Shown in pieces: positions 30,747-38,779 of a stretch of DNA of 64,000 bases (the first letter of the stretch is position 1; every line of letters starts with the position of its first letter). Under the pieces are notes generated by a model. The model saw only the letters and a list, made by a program, of their open reading frames with translations, searched no databases and was not told where the DNA came from. Origin of the DNA: Marmoricola sp. URHB0036 (lineage in GTDB: Bacteria; Actinomycetota; Actinomycetes; Propionibacteriales; Nocardioidaceae); contig NZ_AUEP01000012.1 in NCBI RefSeq assembly GCF_000426045.1, positions 77,501 through 141,500 of the forward strand, written 5' to 3'. The translations under genes were made by a program, and so were the position numbers.

Positions 30747-31223
30747 TTAATCGGGGGTGTTGGCGGCGATGGCCGCGCGGATCTCCCTGATCGCGCGACG
30801 GGCGCGGGCGCCGTCGGAGCCCTGGATGCCCATGACCGACACGGTGGTCCCGTCGGAGAGGTCGAGGGTGCCCCAGGGCGCCCCACGACGCAGCGAGGCC
30901 TGGATGACCTGCGACCACTCGTAGGTCCGTTTGCGGTAGCCGTTGACCACCGTCAGTCCCGCCGTCGTCGCACTCACCCGGCACCGCATCAGGGCGTAAT
31001 ACGCCGCGAACAGCAGCAGCCCGATCAGCACCAGGGTGATGCGCTCGAGCACGGTGAACTGGGCACGGGTCGCGTCGTCGAAGGCGAACCAGACGACCAC
31101 GACGATCGCGATCAGCAGACCACCGAGCACTCCGACCGCGATGCGCACTCCGAAGGGTCGCCAGGTGTGCGGCAGCGACGGCGCCTCCACACGGCCCGAC
31201 CCGGGGTCAGAGCCGGCAGGCAT
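30747..31223 (-). CDS. Membrane-anchored PH-domain protein
   Basis: 158 residues. Two membrane helices (about 27-46 and 60-76) are followed by a bacterial PH-like domain (GLTVVNGYRKRTYEWSQVIQASLRRGAPWGTLDLSDGTTVSVMG). Function unknown. The start lies inside the 3' end of hisG (17-bp overlap), making it the last cistron of the rib-his operon. A gene of the same type is placed next to rib or his genes in several actinobacteria (from memory). Confidence 0.78.
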   Translation of the reverse strand: MPAGSDPGSGRVEAPSLPHTWRPFGVRIAVGVLGGLLIAIVVVVWFAFDDATRAQFTVLERITLVLIGLLLFAAYYALMRCRVSATTAGLTVVNGYRKRTYEWSQVIQASLRRGAPWGTLDLSDGTTVSVMGIQGSDGARARRAIREIRAAIAANTPD

Positions 31224-32064
31224 GGATGTCGGTCAGCAAGATGGCCCGCGCACCGATCTCGTAGAGGTCGTCCATCAGCTTCTGGGCGCCATCACGCGGG
31301 ACCATGGCGCGTACGGCGACCCAGCCCTCGCGATGCAGCGGCGACATCGTCGGACCCTCGAGCCCCGGAGTCAGCGCGACGGCTTCCTCGACCCGCTCCT
31401 GGGGCATGTCGTAGTCCATCATCACGTAGGTGCGCGCCACGAGGACTCCGTCGAGCCGCCGCTTGAAGACCTCGAAGCCCTCGGGGTCGGGAGCACCGGC
31501 GCGGGTGATCAGCACCGCCTCGGACTCGAGGATGACGTCGCCGGCGATCTCGAGCCCGGCGGCCTTCATGGTGCTGCCGGTCTCCACCACGTCGGCGATG
31601 ACGTCGGCGACCCCGAGCTGGATGCTGCTCTCGACGGCGCCGTCGAGGCGGATCACCTCCGCCTCGATGCCGCGCTCCTCGAGATGACGGCGCACCACTC
31701 CGACGTACGACGTGGCGATCCGCTTGCCCGCGAGGTCGTCGAGCGAGGTCAACGCACCGGGTCGGGCGGCGAACCGGAACCTCGAGCGTCCGAAGCCGAG
31801 CTGGAGGGCCTCTTCGGCCTTGGCACCGGAGTCGAGCAACAGGTCGCGCCCGGTGATGCCGACATCGAGGGTGCCCTCGCCGACGTAGAGCGCGATGTCC
31901 CGGGGACGCAGGTAGAAGAACTCCACGCCGTTGTCGTGGTCGAGGAGGCTGAGCTCCTTGGAGTCGCTGCGCTGGCGGTAGCCGGCCTCGCGCAGGATCT
32001 CGGAGGCGGAGGCGGACAGCGAGCCCTTGTTGGGGATCGCGATCCGGAGGAGCTGATCGGTCAT
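31207..32064 (-). CDS. hisG: ATP phosphoribosyltransferase (long form)
   Basis: 285 residues, the long feedback-inhibited HisG class that works without HisZ. It starts histidine synthesis from ATP and PRPP. IAIPNKGSLSASASEILREAG at the N-terminus, GITGRDLLLDSG and the PRPP loop region DVIADVVETGSTMKAAGLEI are visible; the C-terminal ACT-like regulatory domain covers about 210-285. It lies 8 bp downstream of hisE, at the end of the riboflavin operon. Confidence 0.97.
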   Translation of the reverse strand: MTDQLLRIAIPNKGSLSASASEILREAGYRQRSDSKELSLLDHDNGVEFFYLRPRDIALYVGEGTLDVGITGRDLLLDSGAKAEEALQLGFGRSRFRFAARPGALTSLDDLAGKRIATSYVGVVRRHLEERGIEAEVIRLDGAVESSIQLGVADVIADVVETGSTMKAAGLEIAGDVILESEAVLITRAGAPDPEGFEVFKRRLDGVLVARTYVMMDYDMPQERVEEAVALTPGLEGPTMSPLHREGWVAVRAMVPRDGAQKLMDDLYEIGARAILLTDIHACRL

Positions 32065-32072
32065 GGAAGGTC

Positions 32073-32336
32073 CTAGAGGTGGGCGTAGACGTCGTCGAGC
32101 GAGACTCCGGCGGCGAGCATCAGCACCTGCGCGTGGTACAGCAGCTGGCTGATCTCCTCGGCCGCCCTCGCATGACCCTCGAACTCGGCCGCCATCCAGG
32201 ACTCGGCGGCCTCCTCGACCAGCTTCTTGCCGATCTGGTGGACACCGGCCTCGAGTGCCTTGACCGTCCCGGAGCCCTCCGGGCGCGACTCGGCCTTCTC
32301 GCTCAGCTCGGCCCAGAGCTCCTCGAACGTCTTCAC
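32073..32336 (-). CDS. hisE: Phosphoribosyl-ATP pyrophosphatase
   Basis: 87 residues, all-alpha MazG-like fold. [28 protein letters not shown] and [17 protein letters not shown] give the metal-binding EExxE/ExxD pattern. Hydrolyses phosphoribosyl-ATP, the second histidine step, so it acts directly on the HisG product. Separate from hisI, as in other actinobacteria. It is 10 bp after the EVE-like gene and 8 bp before hisG. Confidence 0.96.
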   Translation of the reverse strand: MKTFEELWAELSEKAESRPEGSGTVKALEAGVHQIGKKLVEEAAESWMAAEFEGHARAAEEISQLLYHAQVLMLAAGVSLDDVYAHL

Positions 32337-32346
32337 GGGGATCAGC

Positions 32347-32817
32347 CTAGGCGTTGCCGAGGCTCCGCTCGTCAGGGCGGTCGACCTGTGGGAAGGCGGC
32401 GCACAGGGCGGCGTACTGGGCCACGTCGAGGTACGACGGGTTGCTCCCGGCCGGCATCCGCAGGACCTCGATGCCGCTCAGCACCGGGTCTGCCGCCAGC
32501 GCCGCGCGCGGGACGGGCGGCACCAGCGCCGCCAGACGCACCGGCAGGACCGGTCCCTCGGGGCTCTCGTCGACCGGACCCGTGGTCTCGCCGACGGCGT
32601 GCAGGCCCGCCGGCAGCCTCGGGTCGCGACCACTCACCCACAGCAGCACCGGCTGGCCGGCCCGGACCAGGGAGGTGCGGTACGACGGACGCACGCACCG
32701 GGTCGTCACGTTCGCGAAGCCGGTCTCGACGTGCTCGTCGAGAGCGCCACCCGCGGGGCTGGCCTTCAGCAGCCAGGCACCGAGTGAGTCCTGGCGCAGC
32801 GCCGGCGTCGCGGGCAA
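32347..32817 (-). CDS. EVE/PUA-like-domain protein
   Basis: 156 residues. The pattern [11 protein letters not shown], then [15 protein letters not shown] and [12 protein letters not shown], resembles EVE domains (PUA superfamily), which bind modified bases in nucleic acids. Catalytic residues are not expected. It sits between ribH (4 bp upstream) and hisE (10 bp downstream) on the same transcript. Assignment rests on motif shape only; the rest of the protein is not recognisable to me. Confidence 0.6.
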   Translation of the reverse strand: MPATPALRQDSLGAWLLKASPAGGALDEHVETGFANVTTRCVRPSYRTSLVRAGQPVLLWVSGRDPRLPAGLHAVGETTGPVDESPEGPVLPVRLAALVPPVPRAALAADPVLSGIEVLRMPAGSNPSYLDVAQYAALCAAFPQVDRPDERSLGNA

Positions 32818-32821
32818 CGGC

Positions 32822-33313
32822 TCAGCGGATGTCGTTGTCGGCGCCGATCTGGCGCAAGGTCTGAGCGGTGCGGAGGGCGGCGGCGGTGGCTTCGTAGCCC
32901 TTGCTCTCGCTGCTTCCCTCGAGCCCGGCCCGGTCGAGCGCCTGCTCCTCGGTGTCGCAGGTGAGCAGACCGAAGCCGACCGGCACTCCGGTCTGCAGCG
33001 CCACCTGGTTGAGCCCGTCGGTGGCCGCGGTGCAGACGTAGTCGAAGTGCGGGGTGCCGCCCCGGATGACGACGCCGAGCGCGACGACGGCGTCGTACTC
33101 CGCCCGGGCGCAGGCCTGGACGACCAGCGGCAGCTCGAAGGAGCCGGGAACGCGCACGACGTAGGGCTCGGTGACCTGGTACGCCGTGAGCGCCTCGTGC
33201 GCCCCGGCGAGCAGACCGTCCATCACCTGCTCGTGCCAGCTGGCGGCGACGACGGCGACCCTGAGGCCGCTGAGGTCGACGGGCTTGTCGGTGGGGATTC
33301 CTTCGCCGCTCAT
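32822..33313 (-). CDS. ribH: 6,7-dimethyl-8-ribityllumazine synthase
   Basis: 163 residues. Joins the RibB and RibA/D branch products into lumazine, the riboflavin synthase substrate. [55 protein letters not shown] and [17 protein letters not shown] are the standard active-site segments, with the catalytic histidine in GGTPHFD. It overlaps the ribBA stop (ATGA). Confidence 0.97.
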   Translation of the reverse strand: MSGEGIPTDKPVDLSGLRVAVVAASWHEQVMDGLLAGAHEALTAYQVTEPYVVRVPGSFELPLVVQACARAEYDAVVALGVVIRGGTPHFDYVCTAATDGLNQVALQTGVPVGFGLLTCDTEEQALDRAGLEGSSESKGYEATAAALRTAQTLRQIGADNDIR

Positions 33314-34578
33314 GAGTTCGCTCCTTGCGGATCGAGGTCGAGGCCGTCGAGCTGGTGGCCCATCCGGTCGCGCTTGGTCAGCAGGTACTGCAGGTTGTGC
33401 CCGTTGGGGCGTGGGGTCAGCGGCACGCGCTCGGTCACCGGGACGCCGTACGACTCCAGGCTCTCGGTCTTGTCGGGGTTGTTGGTCAGCAGGCGGACCG
33501 ACGCCACCCCGAGGTCGCGGAGGATCTGGGTCGCGGCCCCGTAGTGCCGGGCGTCGGCCGGCAGTCCGAGGTCGAGGTTGGCGTCGACCGTGTCGCGACC
33601 ACCGTCCTGGAGCTGGTAGGCCTGCAGCTTGGCGAGCAGGCCGATGCCGCGGCCCTCGTGGCCACGCAGGTAGATGACGACTCCCCTGCCCTCGCTGACG
33701 ATCAGGTCCATCGCCTCGTTGAGCTGTGGTCCGCAGTCGCAGCGCTCCGAGCCGAACACGTCACCGGTGAGGCACTCGCTGTGCACGCGGGTGAGGACCG
33801 GCTGACCGTCGGCGATGGCATCTGCTCCGCCGTACACCAGCGCGACGTGCTCGCTGCCGTCGACGGTGATGCGGTAGCCGAACGCGGTGAAGTCGCCGTG
33901 GCTGGTCGGCAGCACCGTCTCGGCGACACGGACGACGTGGGACTCGGTGCGGCGGCGGTAGTGCACCATCTGCTCGATCGAGATCATCTTCAGGCCGTGC
34001 TCGTCGGCGAAGTCGCGCAGCTGCTGGCCGCGCTTCATGGTGCCGTCGTCGTTGACGACCTCGACGAGCACGCCGGCCGGGGTGAGTCCGGCCATCCGGG
34101 CGAGGTCGACGGCCGCCTCGGTGTGGCCCCGTCGTACGAGCACGCCGCCTTCGCGGTAGCGCAACGGGAAGACGTGACCGGGTCGCGTGACGTCCCACGG
34201 CTCGCTCGCCGAGTCGGCCAGCACGCGTGCAGTGTGAGCCCGGTCGGCGGCCGAGATGCCGGTGGTGACGCCGTCGCGGGCGTCGACCGAGATGGTGTAC
34301 GCCGTCCGCAGCTTGTCCTTGTTGTGCGGCGTCATCAGCGGGATCTCCAACCGGTCGAGCATGTCGGCCGGCATCGGCACGCAGATCACCCCGCTGCTGT
34401 GGCGGATGGTGAAGGCCATCAGCTCGGGCGTCGCCTTCGAGGCCGCGAAGATGATGTCGCCCTCGTTCTCACGGTCCTCGTCGTCGACCACGACCACGGC
34501 CTTGCCGGCGGCGATGTCGGCGACCGCCTCCTCGACGCGATCCAGCCGGATCGTGCCCTGCACAGTGGGTTCGGTCAT
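33310..34578 (-). CDS. ribBA: Bifunctional DHBP synthase / GTP cyclohydrolase II
   Basis: 422 residues. The N-terminal RibB domain (about 1-205) has [18 protein letters not shown] and the RPGHVFPLR region and makes dihydroxybutanone phosphate. The C-terminal RibA domain (about 206-410) has [20 protein letters not shown] (zinc cysteines) and [11 protein letters not shown] and opens GTP to start the pyrimidine branch. Both motif sets look intact, so both activities are expected. 4-bp overlaps with ribE and ribH. Confidence 0.97.
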   Translation of the reverse strand: MTEPTVQGTIRLDRVEEAVADIAAGKAVVVVDDEDRENEGDIIFAASKATPELMAFTIRHSSGVICVPMPADMLDRLEIPLMTPHNKDKLRTAYTISVDARDGVTTGISAADRAHTARVLADSASEPWDVTRPGHVFPLRYREGGVLVRRGHTEAAVDLARMAGLTPAGVLVEVVNDDGTMKRGQQLRDFADEHGLKMISIEQMVHYRRRTESHVVRVAETVLPTSHGDFTAFGYRITVDGSEHVALVYGGADAIADGQPVLTRVHSECLTGDVFGSERCDCGPQLNEAMDLIVSEGRGVVIYLRGHEGRGIGLLAKLQAYQLQDGGRDTVDANLDLGLPADARHYGAATQILRDLGVASVRLLTNNPDKTESLESYGVPVTERVPLTPRPNGHNLQYLLTKRDRMGHQLDGLDLDPQGANS

Positions 34579-35165
34579 GCGGGTCTCACCATCTTCTCGA
34601 CGTACTTCGCGATCACGTCCACCTCGAGGTTGACGACGTCGCCGGGTTGCTTGAAGCCCAGGGTGGTGCGGGCCAGGGTCTCGGGGATGAGGCTGACGGT
34701 GAAGCTCTCCGGCATGACGTCCACCACGGTCAGGGAGATGCCGTCCACCGTGATCGACCCCTTTGCGACCAGGTAGCGCTCGAGCTCGGCCGGCAGCGCG
34801 ATCTCGACCAGCTCCCAGTGCTCGCTCGGCGTACGCCGCACGACCGTGCCGGTGCCGTCGACGTGCCCCTGCACGATGTGGCCGCCGAGACGGGTGGTCG
34901 GCGTGACCGCGCGCTCGAGGTTGACCTGCGTGCCCGGCTCGAGGGCTCCCAGGCTCGTCTTGGCGAGGGTCTCGTGCATGACGTCGGCGGTGAAGGTGCC
35001 CTCGTCACGCGTCGCGACGGTCAGGCAGCAGCCGTTGACCGAGATGGAGTCGCCCAGTCCGGCGTCGCCCGTGACCAGCGGACCACGGACGGTCAACCGA
35101 ATGGCGTCGCCCTGGTCCTCCAGTGACTCGACGGTGCCGAGCTCCTCGATGATGCCCGTGAACAT
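34575..35165 (-). CDS. ribE: Riboflavin synthase alpha chain
   Basis: 196 residues. Two homologous lumazine-binding barrels: [12 protein letters not shown] opens the first, and [13 protein letters not shown] lies at the junction into the second. Dismutates two lumazine molecules into riboflavin and recyclable product. The C-terminal segment ending IAKYVEKM is standard. The start overlaps the ribD stop (TGATG) and its own stop overlaps ribBA (ATGA). Confidence 0.96.
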   Translation of the reverse strand: MFTGIIEELGTVESLEDQGDAIRLTVRGPLVTGDAGLGDSISVNGCCLTVATRDEGTFTADVMHETLAKTSLGALEPGTQVNLERAVTPTTRLGGHIVQGHVDGTGTVVRRTPSEHWELVEIALPAELERYLVAKGSITVDGISLTVVDVMPESFTVSLIPETLARTTLGFKQPGDVVNLEVDVIAKYVEKMVRPA

Positions 35166-36202
35166 CAGTGGTTCTCCTTGGGGGTCATGGTCAGTCGGAC
35201 GTTCGCCTCCGCGGCGGTGCCGACCGTGGTCACGTCGGTGATCCGGAGGCGCAACGTGTCGGCGATCGTGCTGATTCCGAAATCGCCCACGGCGCTGGTG
35301 CCGGCACCGAGGAGCGCCGGGGCGACGTACGCCACCACCTCGTCAACCAGCCCGGCCCGCACGAACGCGGCCGCCAGCTCGGGACCTCCCTCGAGGAAGA
35401 CGTGCTGGCGGTCGAGCTGGTGCAGCCGGTCGAGCGCTTCCCGCGGGTCGTGGGTCTCCAGGCGGATCGTCGGTGCGCGGTCGTTGAAGATGCGCCGGTC
35501 GGGGTCCAGCTCGCGCAGGCCCATCACGGCTCGCAGCGGCTGGTGGGCCAGCGGTTCGTCGTACTCGTCGCGCACGGTGAGCTCGGGGTCGTCGACCTCG
35601 ACCGTTCCCGTGCCGACCAGCATCACGTCGCACTGGGCCCGCAGCCGGTGGGCGTCGACCCGCGCGGGGTGGGAGGTGACCCAGCGGCTGCTCCCGTCGG
35701 CAGCGGCGCTGCGACCGTCGAGCGTGGCGGCGAACTTCCAGGTGACGAAGGGCCGGTGGTGCTCCATGCCGAAGGTCCACGCCCGGTTGAGCGCCCGCGC
35801 CTCGCGCTCCATCAGGCCGAACGCGACCTCGACCCCGGCGGCCCGCAGGGTCGACTCGCCACCAGCCGCGATCGGGTTGGGGTCTGGCTGCGCGAACACG
35901 ACCCGCGCGACGCCGGCCTCGACCATGGCCTGGGCACACGGGCCGGTGCGTCCGGTGTGGTTGCAGGGCTCGAGCGTGACGACCGCCGTCGCACCTCGAG
36001 CATCGGCCCCCGCCTCGCCCAGCGCGGCAGCCTCGGCGTGCGGGGTCCCCGCCCCGCGGTGGTACCCCTCCGCGATCTCGGCCCCGTCAGCGTCCAACAG
36101 CACGCACCCCACCCGGGGGTTCGGGCCCAGCGGGACACCGGGCGTGCGCGCCAGGTCGAGCGCGCGACGCATCGCTCGCTGCTCGCTGGCGCTGAACTCC
36201 AT
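35165..36202 (-). CDS. ribD: Bifunctional riboflavin deaminase-reductase
   Basis: 345 residues. The N-terminal cytidine-deaminase-like domain (about 1-145) has HAEAAAL and PCNHTGRTGPC as zinc ligands. The C-terminal reductase (about 150-345) has FVTWKFAATLDGRSAA and VFLEGGPELAAAF. Acts after GTP cyclohydrolase II. The ATG at 36200-36202 is chosen for AGAGGCGAG 5-13 bases before it. The longer in-frame start lies within the riboswitch expression platform. First gene of the rib operon. Confidence 0.96.
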   Translation of the reverse strand: MEFSASEQRAMRRALDLARTPGVPLGPNPRVGCVLLDADGAEIAEGYHRGAGTPHAEAAALGEAGADARGATAVVTLEPCNHTGRTGPCAQAMVEAGVARVVFAQPDPNPIAAGGESTLRAAGVEVAFGLMEREARALNRAWTFGMEHHRPFVTWKFAATLDGRSAAADGSSRWVTSHPARVDAHRLRAQCDVMLVGTGTVEVDDPELTVRDEYDEPLAHQPLRAVMGLRELDPDRRIFNDRAPTIRLETHDPREALDRLHQLDRQHVFLEGGPELAAAFVRAGLVDEVVAYVAPALLGAGTSAVGDFGISTIADTLRLRITDVTTVGTAAEANVRLTMTPKENH

Positions 36203-36286
36203 CTCGATCTCGCCTCTCCGGTCGGTCCGCTCACGGACTCCGGGGCGAGGACGCATCGACCGGGTACGCCGGCCGCGCGACTCCTG

Positions 36287-36456
36287 CGTGCTTCTTCTCA
36301 TCCGGACTTTGACCGTCGGTCCAGGAGTTCCACCTGGTCAACCGGACGCTCCCCATCTGGTGGACGGAGTGCGGCCGGGTCGCGGACTTCTGCGTGGATC
36401 GATGGTGCATCCACCCAGTCACCGCCGGTGCGGAGTTTCACCGCCCCCAGAGCACG
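36287..36456 (-). promoter_or_regulatory. FMN riboswitch (RFN element)
   Basis: The minus strand carries the RFN consensus blocks: GGGGGCGGTGAAACTCCGCA then CCGGCGGTGACTGG near the 5' end, GTTGACCAGGTGGAACTCCT and CCGACGGTCAAAGTCCGGAT near the 3' end. CGTGCT (36451-36456) pairs with AGCACG (36287-36292) as the closing P1 stem. It binds FMN and should reduce ribD and downstream expression when FMN is plentiful. The 84 bases after it end in the ribD ribosome-binding site, with no obvious T-tract, so translational control is more likely than termination. Confidence 0.95.
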
Positions 36457-36550
36457 CGAGCATCTCTGCTCGTCGTACCAAGCCTGCCACACCGGGACGA
36501 GCAAGGAGGTGTGAGGCGCCTCACCTGGGGCGGGACACCGGTCTTCCGGG

Positions 36551-36570
36551 TTGACGGAACGTTCCGGCAA
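36551..36570. promoter_or_regulatory. TetR-type operator, site 1
   Basis: TTGACGGAACGTTCCGGCAA: a 20-bp near-perfect palindrome with one mismatched pair. Same consensus as site 2, with centres 29 bp apart, 123 bp before the TetR-family gene. It probably binds that regulator. Confidence 0.7.
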
Positions 36571-36579
36571 AGGAGCGCT

Positions 36580-36599
36580 TTGACGGAACGATCCGTCAA
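36580..36599. promoter_or_regulatory. TetR-type operator, site 2
   Basis: TTGACGGAACGATCCGTCAA: arms TTGACGGA and TCCGTCAA are perfect complements. Tandem with site 1, same orientation and consensus. The two sites probably flank or cover the promoter of the TetR gene; TTGACG itself resembles a -35 box. Confidence 0.72.
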
Positions 36600-36692
36600 C
36601 CCGCGCGGGTGCCCTGGGGCGATTTCATGGAGCCTGTGGATCGATCCCGACGATCCGGGTTTCGTGTCAGTCCGGAGTGATGGCCTGTCTCC

Positions 36693-37271
36693 ATGCCCAT
36701 CTTGATCGACACCGAGAATCGCACGGGCATCCTCGTGCAGGCGGTCAACGACATCCTGATCGAGTCCGGTCCGGCCGGCCTGACGATTCGCAACATCGCC
36801 AAGGTCAGCGGCGTCGGCCCGTCGTCGATCTACGAGCAGATGGGCAGTCGCGAGCACCTGTTGCGGGTGGCCGCAGGGCGCACGACCAAGGCCCGCACGG
36901 CATCCCTTCGCGTCGAGAGCGCGATTCACGGGATGCTGGCCTTCCTGCCGCGCGAACCCGAAGAAGTCCTCGACACCCGCGCCTGGCTGGCCTGGCTCGA
37001 GCTCTGGCGAGTCGAGGACTTCCTGAGCCGCTGGATCGCCGAGAGCCGCGCAGACGAGCGCGCTCTGCTCGCGCGGGCAACCGACTACCAGCTGGTGCGC
37101 AACGAGCTCGATGAGCTGCTCGCGCTGGTCGACGGACTGCGCACGGCCATCTGCGCTCCGGTCGAGCCCATGCGACTCGAGACGGCCCACGGCATCCTCA
37201 CGAAGCGATGTCACACCCTGCCGGCGTGTCGTGTCTCCCCTGTACAGACCCAGTCGAGGAGGACGGCATGA
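36693..37271 (+). CDS. TetR/AcrR-family transcriptional regulator
   Basis: 192 residues. The N-terminal helix-turn-helix (about 10-57) has GLTIRNIAKVSGVGPSSIYE; the C-terminal ligand domain is unremarkable. The ATG at 36693 puts the helix-turn-helix at the usual place. Two matching palindromes upstream suggest self-repression. Its stop overlaps the next ATG (ATGA). The last codons also contain a likely ECF41 promoter for the next gene, so that gene can be read both with and independently of this regulator. Confidence 0.92.
   Translation: MPILIDTENRTGILVQAVNDILIESGPAGLTIRNIAKVSGVGPSSIYEQMGSREHLLRVAAGRTTKARTASLRVESAIHGMLAFLPREPEEVLDTRAWLAWLELWRVEDFLSRWIAESRADERALLARATDYQLVRNELDELLALVDGLRTAICAPVEPMRLETAHGILTKRCHTLPACRVSPVQTQSRRTA
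37209..37235 (+). promoter_or_regulatory. Probable ECF41 sigma-factor promoter
   Basis: TGTCACA (37209-37215) followed by CGTGTC (37230-37235), inside the 3' end of the TetR gene and 33 bp before the decarboxylase ATG. The -35 matches the known ECF41 consensus; the -10 (CGTC-like) is approximate. The adjacent ECF41 gene makes it plausible. Confidence 0.55.
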
Positions 37272-37858
37272 CCATCACCCAGAGGAACGACTCAGCAACC
37301 ACGAGCACCGCCCGCGTGCCGCTGGAGCACCCCGGCAGCCTGCTGGCCAAGCTGATGAACGCCTACTCGCGGCACGAGTTCGGGCTCGAGGCCGAGCCCA
37401 CCAAGGCGCTGCTGCACCAGCCCAAGGTGCTGACGGCGATCGCGCGCTTCGGCATGAAGGCGCAGAAGTGGTCGCGGCTCGACACCGGGCTCAAGGAGCT
37501 GGCCACCCTCGCGGTCGCCAGCCACATCGGGTGCAGCTGGTGCATGGACTACGGCTACTACCTCTCCCGGACCCACGGGATGCCGATCGAGAAGCTCGAG
37601 CAGATCACCACGTGGCGTGAGAGCACGGTCTACACACCGGTGGAGCGCCAGGTGCTGGAGTACGCCGAGGCGATGACCGCCACTCCCCCGACGGTCACCG
37701 ACGAGATGGTGGCGGCCCTGCGCGAGGAGATGGACGACGCCCAGCTGGTGGAGCTGACTGCGATGATCGGGGCGGAGAACCTCTTCTCCCGGACCAACAT
37801 CGCACTCGGCCTGAGCAGTCAGGGTTTCAAGAGCCAGTGCGACCTGTCGAGGAACTGA
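37268..37858 (+). CDS. Carboxymuconolactone decarboxylase-family protein (AhpD-like)
   Basis: 196 residues. All-alpha CMD/AhpD fold with the redox motif C89-S-W-C92 in ASHIGCSWCMDYG, preceded by LKELATLAVAS and followed by ERQVLEYAEAMTATPPTVTDEM. The CxxC suggests an alkylhydroperoxidase-type or disulfide redox role rather than ring decarboxylation. It is translationally coupled to the TetR gene before it (ATGA) and to the ECF41 sigma gene after it (TGATG). CMD genes are the classic partner and target of ECF41 factors. Confidence 0.92.
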   Translation: MTITQRNDSATTSTARVPLEHPGSLLAKLMNAYSRHEFGLEAEPTKALLHQPKVLTAIARFGMKAQKWSRLDTGLKELATLAVASHIGCSWCMDYGYYLSRTHGMPIEKLEQITTWRESTVYTPVERQVLEYAEAMTATPPTVTDEMVAALREEMDDAQLVELTAMIGAENLFSRTNIALGLSSQGFKSQCDLSRN

Positions 37859-38718
37859 TGAACGCGACGGAGACCTTCGAGCAGCACCGTTCGACACTGA
37901 TCGGGGCGGCGTACCGGATCCTCGGCAGCCGCTCCGACGCGGAGGACGTCGTCCAGGAGGCGTGGATCCGGTGGTCGGGTGTCGAGCACGACACCATCGA
38001 CGAGCCGCGTGCCTTCCTGCTGACCGTGACCACGCGACTGGCGCTGAACCGCCTGCGCCAGCTGGCCAGGCGCAAGGAGTCCTACGTCGGCCCGTGGCTG
38101 CCGGAGCCGGTGGCCACCGACCCTTCGGCCAACGGCGAGGCCGCGGCCCAGCTGGCCGACGAGGTGTCGATGGCGATGCTGATCGTGCTGGAGTCGCTCA
38201 GCCCGCTCGAGCGGGCGGCGTTCGTACTGACCGAGGTCTTCGGCATGTCCGCACCCGAGGTGGCCGACGCGTTGGACCGGAGTCCGGCGGCCGTCCGCCA
38301 GCTGGTGCACCGGGCCCGTTCGCACGTCGAGGCGCGGCAGCCGCGCCACGTCGTCGACGAGCGCCGGCACCGCGAGATCACCGAGAGGTTCATGGCGGCC
38401 GCCAAGGGCGGTGACCTCACCGCGTTGCTCGAGATCCTCTCCCCCGACGTCGTGCTGGTCACCGACGGCGGCGGGATCAAGCAGGCGGCGTTGCGACCGA
38501 TCCACGGCGCTGACCGGGTGCTCCGCTGGTTCGCGGGAGTGCTGGAGAAGCCGGAGAGCGAGACGATCGACTTCGAGCTGCGCTCGGTCAACGGCGAGCT
38601 CGCCATCGTGGCCACCACGGCGGACGGTCTCGACGGCGTCATCTTCGTCACCGTCGAGGACGACCGGATCACCGCGCTGCACGGTATCCGCAATCCCGAG
38701 AAGCTCGGTGCCGTCTGA
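37858..38718 (+). CDS. ECF41-group RNA polymerase sigma factor with SnoaL-like C-terminus
   Basis: 286 residues. Sigma2 (about 8-75) and sigma4 (about 108-158) are followed by a SnoaL/NTF2-like domain (about 170-280). ECF41 hallmarks are visible: WLPEP in the linker (80-84), DGGG (203-206) and a terminal NPDKL-type motif NPEKL (279-283). In characterised members the C-terminal domain replaces an anti-sigma factor by inhibiting or enabling the core. No anti-sigma gene is near. Its expected target is the promoter before the adjacent decarboxylase gene. Confidence 0.93.
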   Translation: MNATETFEQHRSTLIGAAYRILGSRSDAEDVVQEAWIRWSGVEHDTIDEPRAFLLTVTTRLALNRLRQLARRKESYVGPWLPEPVATDPSANGEAAAQLADEVSMAMLIVLESLSPLERAAFVLTEVFGMSAPEVADALDRSPAAVRQLVHRARSHVEARQPRHVVDERRHREITERFMAAAKGGDLTALLEILSPDVVLVTDGGGIKQAALRPIHGADRVLRWFAGVLEKPESETIDFELRSVNGELAIVATTADGLDGVIFVTVEDDRITALHGIRNPEKLGAV

Positions 38719-38779
38719 CCACACCTGGCCGACGGCACCGAGCCTCCGGTTTCTTCGCGGTCCCTCCGCGAGACTGGCG

